This document shows, piece by piece, positions 60,626 through 64,000 of a stretch of DNA of 64,000 nucleotides. Below the pieces are notes generated by a model. It searched no databases and had not been told where the DNA came from. It worked only from the letters and a program-made list of their open reading frames with translations. Every line of letters begins with the position of its first letter. The first letter of the stretch is position 1. The DNA is from Bacteroidales bacterium (lineage in GTDB: Bacteria > Bacteroidota > Bacteroidia > Bacteroidales > JAADJA01): assembly GCA_020052415.1 (NCBI GenBank), contig JAGVPB010000021.1:46935-110934 (forward strand). Direction: 5' to 3'. Made by a program: the position numbers and the translations under genes.

Positions 60626-60832
60626 ATGAAAGGTGCAATTTTATCGGCTAAATCTGAAAAAGACCTTAATCTTATCCTGCAATTGGCAAAAAAAATTGGT
60701 ATTTCAACCAGAAAACTATCAGACCAGGAAATTGAAGATTTCGGGCTAACTGTCGCAATAGAAAAAGGCAAAACCGGACAGTTTGTAAATACCGATTCTT
60801 TTTTAAATGAACAGACACAAATTAATCCTTAA
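60626..60832 (+). CDS. Small antitoxin-like protein, apparently without a toxin partner
   Basis: The 68-aa soluble protein reads MKGAILSAKSEKDLNLILQL, then AKKIGISTRKLSDQEIEDFG, then LTVAIEKGKTGQFVNTDSFL. The pattern of an N-terminal strand, a helix with DLxLxxxLAxKxG, an LSDQEIEDxGL motif and a final VxTDSFL resembles small antitoxins of Bacteroidota that usually precede a RelE- or PIN-type toxin. No toxin follows. Instead the 3' end overlaps the convergent T9SS gene by 11 bp. So it is either a solitary antitoxin relic or a different small regulator. Amino-acid composition supports real coding. Confidence 0.6.
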   Translation: MKGAILSAKSEKDLNLILQLAKKIGISTRKLSDQEIEDFGLTVAIEKGKTGQFVNTDSFLNEQTQINP

Positions 60833-62270
60833 TCCATTTCCCCGTTTCAATAGTTTCGGACTTTTGATTTAAGATTCTGTAAGTGTAAACCCCTTTTTCG
60901 AGTTTGGAAGTGATTATCCTGGTTTCGTTTTCAATTTTCTGTGATATAGCTTTATAGCCGGTAATATCATATATATCAATTGAAAGGTTATTATCAATGG
61001 TTTTTACCCATATTTCGTCCCGGCCGGGATTAGGATAAACAATCACCTGTTTTGTCGTTTCAGGAAAATTATAAGTCCAGGTTAATATACCGTCTTCGTT
61101 TACTTTTAGGATGTAAACATCCCTTTCCTGGTTTTGAGTTTGATAATCGTAACGGGTGCCAGCCATCACACAACCTCCGTCCTGTGTGGCAAGGATTGAC
61201 CAAAGGTTATAACAGGCATCGCCGCCATAATACTTTAGCCATAAAACTTCGAAGTCATCCGTTATTTTAACCAATAATAACCAGGATGGAAAGTTACTGA
61301 AATATGGGTTGAAAAAATATAAGTTGGAAGTACCACCATAGAATATTTTATCTTTGGATATAAAATTAAAGTTGTTATGAAAAGCCGGAAAATCAACCGT
61401 ATCATTACCCCATTTACCTAGATGAATACTATCGAGGTAATTATAATTTAAATCCAATTTTAATAATCCTAATTGAACTTCATTAGATGATGGAAAATTC
61501 TTAACACCACTTAAAATAAAAATGGAGTCTTCAATGAATTCTAATTCATTCATATTCCCGATATCCCAGTCGATAGGTTGTTGGTGGGTAATAGTTAGAT
61601 TGGAATCCAATTCATATATAAAACACAGACTTTTACTGTCTAAGTTAATGGAATTACTGGTAAAGAAATATTTATCAGCCGATTGATCGGCAATGTCATA
61701 AATTAACTTACCGCCTAGACTTCCACTTCCCCAATAATTCTCATTTAGTACTGTTCCTGTGCTATCTAATTCAAATATAAAAACATCCCAATTATTAGGT
61801 ATTTGTTGAACATAAGATGCTGATACGATATAGTTTCCCTTGGAATTTTTTAAACAATTTAAGTAATTACCTTGTATTTTCCCAGGGACCGGAATTATTA
61901 GATTTTGAATAATATTGAAGTTCATATCAAATTTCAAAAACCAAAGATTATAGACGGAATCAATATTGAATTCGCCAAATGCAATAAAATGATTTATATC
62001 AGTCCTAATGAACTCAGAAATATTGCAATTTCCGTTCACCGGATTTTCAAAATTTAGTGAGTCAATAATTTCACCAAAGTTATTTATTTTGATCATGTGG
62101 GCATCAGGAGAATCAAAAACTGAACAAATAATGTTACCATCATTATCTTCAATTAGTCCAAGTGGAAACTGATCTTCAGCATTTTGAATTAATAGTTCAA
62201 ATGAACCTTGAGCATTTGAGTTTGTTACTATAAAATATGATAGTATTATAAGAAATATATTTTTTTTCAT
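60822..62270 (-). CDS. Secreted protein with T9SS sorting domain
   Basis: The 482-aa protein has the signal peptide MKKNIFLIILSYFIVTNSNA. The body contains repeated blade-like segments (GLIEDNDGNIICSVFDSPDA, LNCLKNSKGNYIVSASYV, LLKLDLNYNYLDS, WSILATQDGGCVMAGTRYD) of the sort that form a propeller, with the DGGCVMAG blade near residue 355. The C-terminal type A sorting domain runs from VIVYPNPGRDEIWV through LEKGVYTYRIL to the end ETGKWIKD. It is unrelated in detail to the six propellers at 2.8-14.3 kb. The 3' end overlaps the convergent antitoxin-like gene by 11 bp. Expected at the cell surface; function unknown. Confidence 0.75.
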   Translation of the reverse strand: MKKNIFLIILSYFIVTNSNAQGSFELLIQNAEDQFPLGLIEDNDGNIICSVFDSPDAHMIKINNFGEIIDSLNFENPVNGNCNISEFIRTDINHFIAFGEFNIDSVYNLWFLKFDMNFNIIQNLIIPVPGKIQGNYLNCLKNSKGNYIVSASYVQQIPNNWDVFIFELDSTGTVLNENYWGSGSLGGKLIYDIADQSADKYFFTSNSINLDSKSLCFIYELDSNLTITHQQPIDWDIGNMNELEFIEDSIFILSGVKNFPSSNEVQLGLLKLDLNYNYLDSIHLGKWGNDTVDFPAFHNNFNFISKDKIFYGGTSNLYFFNPYFSNFPSWLLLVKITDDFEVLWLKYYGGDACYNLWSILATQDGGCVMAGTRYDYQTQNQERDVYILKVNEDGILTWTYNFPETTKQVIVYPNPGRDEIWVKTIDNNLSIDIYDITGYKAISQKIENETRIITSKLEKGVYTYRILNQKSETIETGKWIKD

Positions 62271-62293
62271 CTATAATTAATTTAATGGTAAAT

Positions 62294-62324
62294 AATGAGC
62301 TGACTATATTTAAGTCAGCTCATT
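62294..62324 (-). terminator. Perfect 12-bp hairpin between lipoprotein and T9SS genes
   Basis: AATGAGCTGACT pairs perfectly with AGTCAGCTCATT around a 7-nt loop, just downstream of the lipoprotein stop. No long T-run follows on the minus strand, so it may terminate weakly or stabilise the mRNA end. Confidence 0.6.
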
Positions 62325-62336
62325 GATAAATCTATA

Positions 62337-63422
62337 CTATCTTGGGGGTGGACCTCCTGAACCAACACTTATTCCATATTGTATATTCACATTGTGAAGA
62401 ATCCAATACTCCTCCCCAGCTGGAATCAGATCCCAATCCATATCGCACCTAACAAATATTTTTCCGCTTAATTGCTGACTAAAGCAGTCATAAGCTATAT
62501 TATAAACTATTTCTTCTAAACCACCCAAATAAAAATTCATTTCATTCGGGGGGATGCAATCATGAAAATTGTTTATTCCAGGATAACCATAATTAAGAAA
62601 TAGCAGATAATCATTAATATTGTCACCAGGATTTGGGTCATTTGGATTAAGCAAATCGCAGCATTCGCATTGTAAAGTTTGCTCAAAAGTAATTTCCTCT
62701 GACCATGGATTACAATAAACATTTTTAATGTCAATGAAATAGCTGTGTCCTTCTGGCAATGATCTACGCATGTTGACTTTAAATTGTATCTGTTCAGCAG
62801 CGTCAGAACCAATACCTTGCCCAATATATTGATCACATTTTCCATCTAATTGTCCATAAAACCAATAATCCGTCGGTCCAAAATCGTTAAACCAGCCCGG
62901 AGGCCCGTCAGTACCAATTCCCGGGTCAATTCCAAATGTTACGGTTTCACCATCAGTCTCTATTACAGATACATCGACGACAATTAAATACTTTTCTTCA
63001 GATTGTATTTGGTTAAATTTTACCGCTATGCTATCAACGATATTATCATAAGTATTGACAGCGTCATAGAAGGCGACTTTACTATCAGATAGATTTACTG
63101 TAATATTTATCTGATCATTTATTAAAGTTTCATACTCTGCACTTGCATCAGCATAGGTATAATTGACCAAAGCCTCTATGTTCCAAACAGCTTCCTCAAT
63201 TGTCAGGTCTGCTTCCCCGCTTTTCAGGTTTGGATTTTCTCTTGTATATTCAAGTTTTTGTTTAAAGGCAAGTATTTTTCCCTCAATCAATACATCCTGC
63301 TCTGAGGGTTGAAATACCTTTTGTTGGCCGGTGTCTTTCTGTTCACTTTCTTTCGAGCAACTGAAAAATAATAACATTCCGATTGCTGAAAGAATGGTTA
63401 AGTTAAAATATAATTTTTTCAT
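62337..63422 (-). CDS. Lipoprotein of unknown function
   Basis: Starting at the ATG at 63422 gives 361 aa with a lipoprotein signal (MKKLYFNLTILSAIGMLLFF, then SCSKES; lipobox cysteine about C22). An open frame extends further upstream but passes the TAAATTTG promoter element and has no signal character. The mature N-terminal part (EQDVLIEGKILAFKQKLEYT, then LTIEEAVWNIEALVNYTYAD) is helical and resembles other Bacteroidota surface lipoproteins. The C-terminal part is cysteine-containing (YCNPW, CECCDLLNP, HDCIPP, FVRCDMD) and ends GGPPPR. Localisation is probably the outer membrane. No enzymatic motif recognised. Confidence 0.7.
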   Translation of the reverse strand: MKKLYFNLTILSAIGMLLFFSCSKESEQKDTGQQKVFQPSEQDVLIEGKILAFKQKLEYTRENPNLKSGEADLTIEEAVWNIEALVNYTYADASAEYETLINDQINITVNLSDSKVAFYDAVNTYDNIVDSIAVKFNQIQSEEKYLIVVDVSVIETDGETVTFGIDPGIGTDGPPGWFNDFGPTDYWFYGQLDGKCDQYIGQGIGSDAAEQIQFKVNMRRSLPEGHSYFIDIKNVYCNPWSEEITFEQTLQCECCDLLNPNDPNPGDNINDYLLFLNYGYPGINNFHDCIPPNEMNFYLGGLEEIVYNIAYDCFSQQLSGKIFVRCDMDWDLIPAGEEYWILHNVNIQYGISVGSGGPPPR

Positions 63423-63442
63423 TTTATTCTTTTTTAATGTTA

Positions 63443-63450
63443 CAAATTTA
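63443..63450 (-). promoter_or_regulatory. -7 element for the lipoprotein gene
   Basis: On the minus strand TAAATTTG matches TAnnTTTG exactly, 20 bp before the ATG at 63422, and it supports that start. Confidence 0.45.
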
Positions 63451-63739
63451 TTGAAAGTAATGGATTCATTTGATCTAATTATAAGAGTTTTACCACTTGC
63501 GATCATGTATTGAATGACCGGAAGTGGTAACATCAAATGAACCGGTTTTTCCCGATAAGAAAAATATATTTTGTAGTACAAAACAAAACATACCCGAATG
63601 CCGGATTTTTGCTTTTATTTGCCTGTAATAATAAAAAATTGATGAAGATTGGCGGATAAGTGTACCCCTGGTTTTTATTTTCACTCGGAAAGAAGTAAGT
63701 AAAGAAATAAAGAAATGCTTTTACAAGGTAGCGCTTATA

Positions 63740-63759
63740 CTCTCTCTCTCTCTCTCTCT
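63740..63759. repeat. (CT)10 dinucleotide microsatellite
   Basis: Ten perfect CT units lie in a non-coding region about 320 bp upstream of the lipoprotein start. The rest of 63451-64000 holds no gene that I can see. Confidence 0.9.
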
Positions 63760-63955
63760 ACAGCCATGCGGCTTATAGCAATATGAAGTTTGAATTTTAT
63801 ACAAGATGATATTTTGTTAACCATTAACATGTACGCTGTTTTGTTTGATAATAAACAAAAGTAAATAAAATTCTAGCAGAAAAGAATTTTTTTTTAAATT
63901 TAATAAATGATTTCTAAACTGATTAATTCATAAAATTGCTTTGTAAGAAAGAGTG

Positions 63956-63982
63956 GGATTCCTCCCTGCGGTCGGAATGACA
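63956..63982. repeat. Short palindromic element ATTCC...GGAAT
   Basis: ATTCC at 63958-63962 and GGAAT at 63974-63978 flank CTCCCTGCGGTC-type sequence. Short G+C-richer elements of this form recur between genes in many bacterial genomes; only one copy is seen in this window. Confidence 0.4.
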
Positions 63983-64000
63983 TGAATGTGAGTCTATTGG

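Noticed and set aside
63423..63581. Upstream extension of the lipoprotein frame
   Set aside because: It crosses the TAAATTTG promoter element and would place the lipoprotein signal about 50 residues into the chain.
1..64000. tRNA, rRNA or riboswitch genes
   Set aside because: No cloverleaf-like stretch with a conserved T-loop, no rRNA core words and no recognisable riboswitch core were seen by eye; a covariance-model scan would be decisive.

Overview
The window reads as a chromosomal segment of an anaerobic Bacteroidota bacterium, probably from the Bacteroidales/Marinilabiliales side. The evidence is internal. There are many secreted proteins with C-terminal type IX secretion (T9SS) sorting domains, promoters of the Bacteroidota TAnnTTTG type, and almost no Shine-Dalgarno sequences. 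A ferredoxin-dependent 2-oxoacid oxidoreductase (iorAB) points to an anaerobe. A periplasmic-propeller histidine kinase is paired with a LytTR regulator, and the housekeeping genes (dnaG, queA, pssA, tatC, lnt) are of Bacteroidota type. I saw no tRNA, rRNA or CRISPR array.

Layout. 0-2.7 kb: the 5' part of an ACP phosphodiesterase gene (minus strand), then iorAB. 2.8-14.3 kb: six tandem paralogous secreted beta-propeller proteins (about 580-626 aa) with Asp-box motifs and T9SS sorting domains; the last three are spaced 11 bp apart like an operon. 14.4-17.7 kb: small hairpins, an array of degenerate 9-nt AACC repeats, dnaG, and a LytTR response regulator. 17.9-20.7 kb: an AT-rich type II restriction-modification pair that separates that regulator from its probable partner kinase (20.8-23.7 kb). 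23.8-38.9 kb: three surface or secreted beta-rich proteins. The last has 2573 aa and contains 14 consecutive repeats of exactly 210 bp. 39-42.4 kb: a minus-strand crotonase / 3-hydroxyacyl-CoA dehydrogenase / thiolase operon. 42.5-46.7 kb: an ECF sigma factor, an overlapping gene for a protein with both an inner-membrane helix and an outer-membrane barrel, and two related barrel proteins. 47.6-50.5 kb: a sulfur-handling cluster (sulfide:quinone oxidoreductase-like, DUF1641, DsrC/TusE-like, DsrE2-like). 50.5-54.7 kb: an ECF-transporter-like membrane protein, a hybrid histidine kinase, and a THEP1-like NTPase co-directional with queA. 56-60.3 kb: pssA-tatC facing an alpha/beta hydrolase-lnt pair. 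60.6-64 kb: a small antitoxin-like protein, a T9SS cargo protein, a lipoprotein, and repeat-containing intergenic DNA.

How the parts relate. Much of the window encodes envelope or export functions (tatC, lnt, pssA, barrels, T9SS cargo), but no T9SS machinery gene is present. The least explained parts are the six-gene propeller array, the fixed-length 14x70-aa repeat domain, the sulfur cluster with a one-cysteine DsrC-like protein, the sigma factor/trans-envelope protein pair, and a repeat array that directly abuts the promoters of dnaG and queA in the same orientation. All function calls come from reading the translated sequence; no database search was run.
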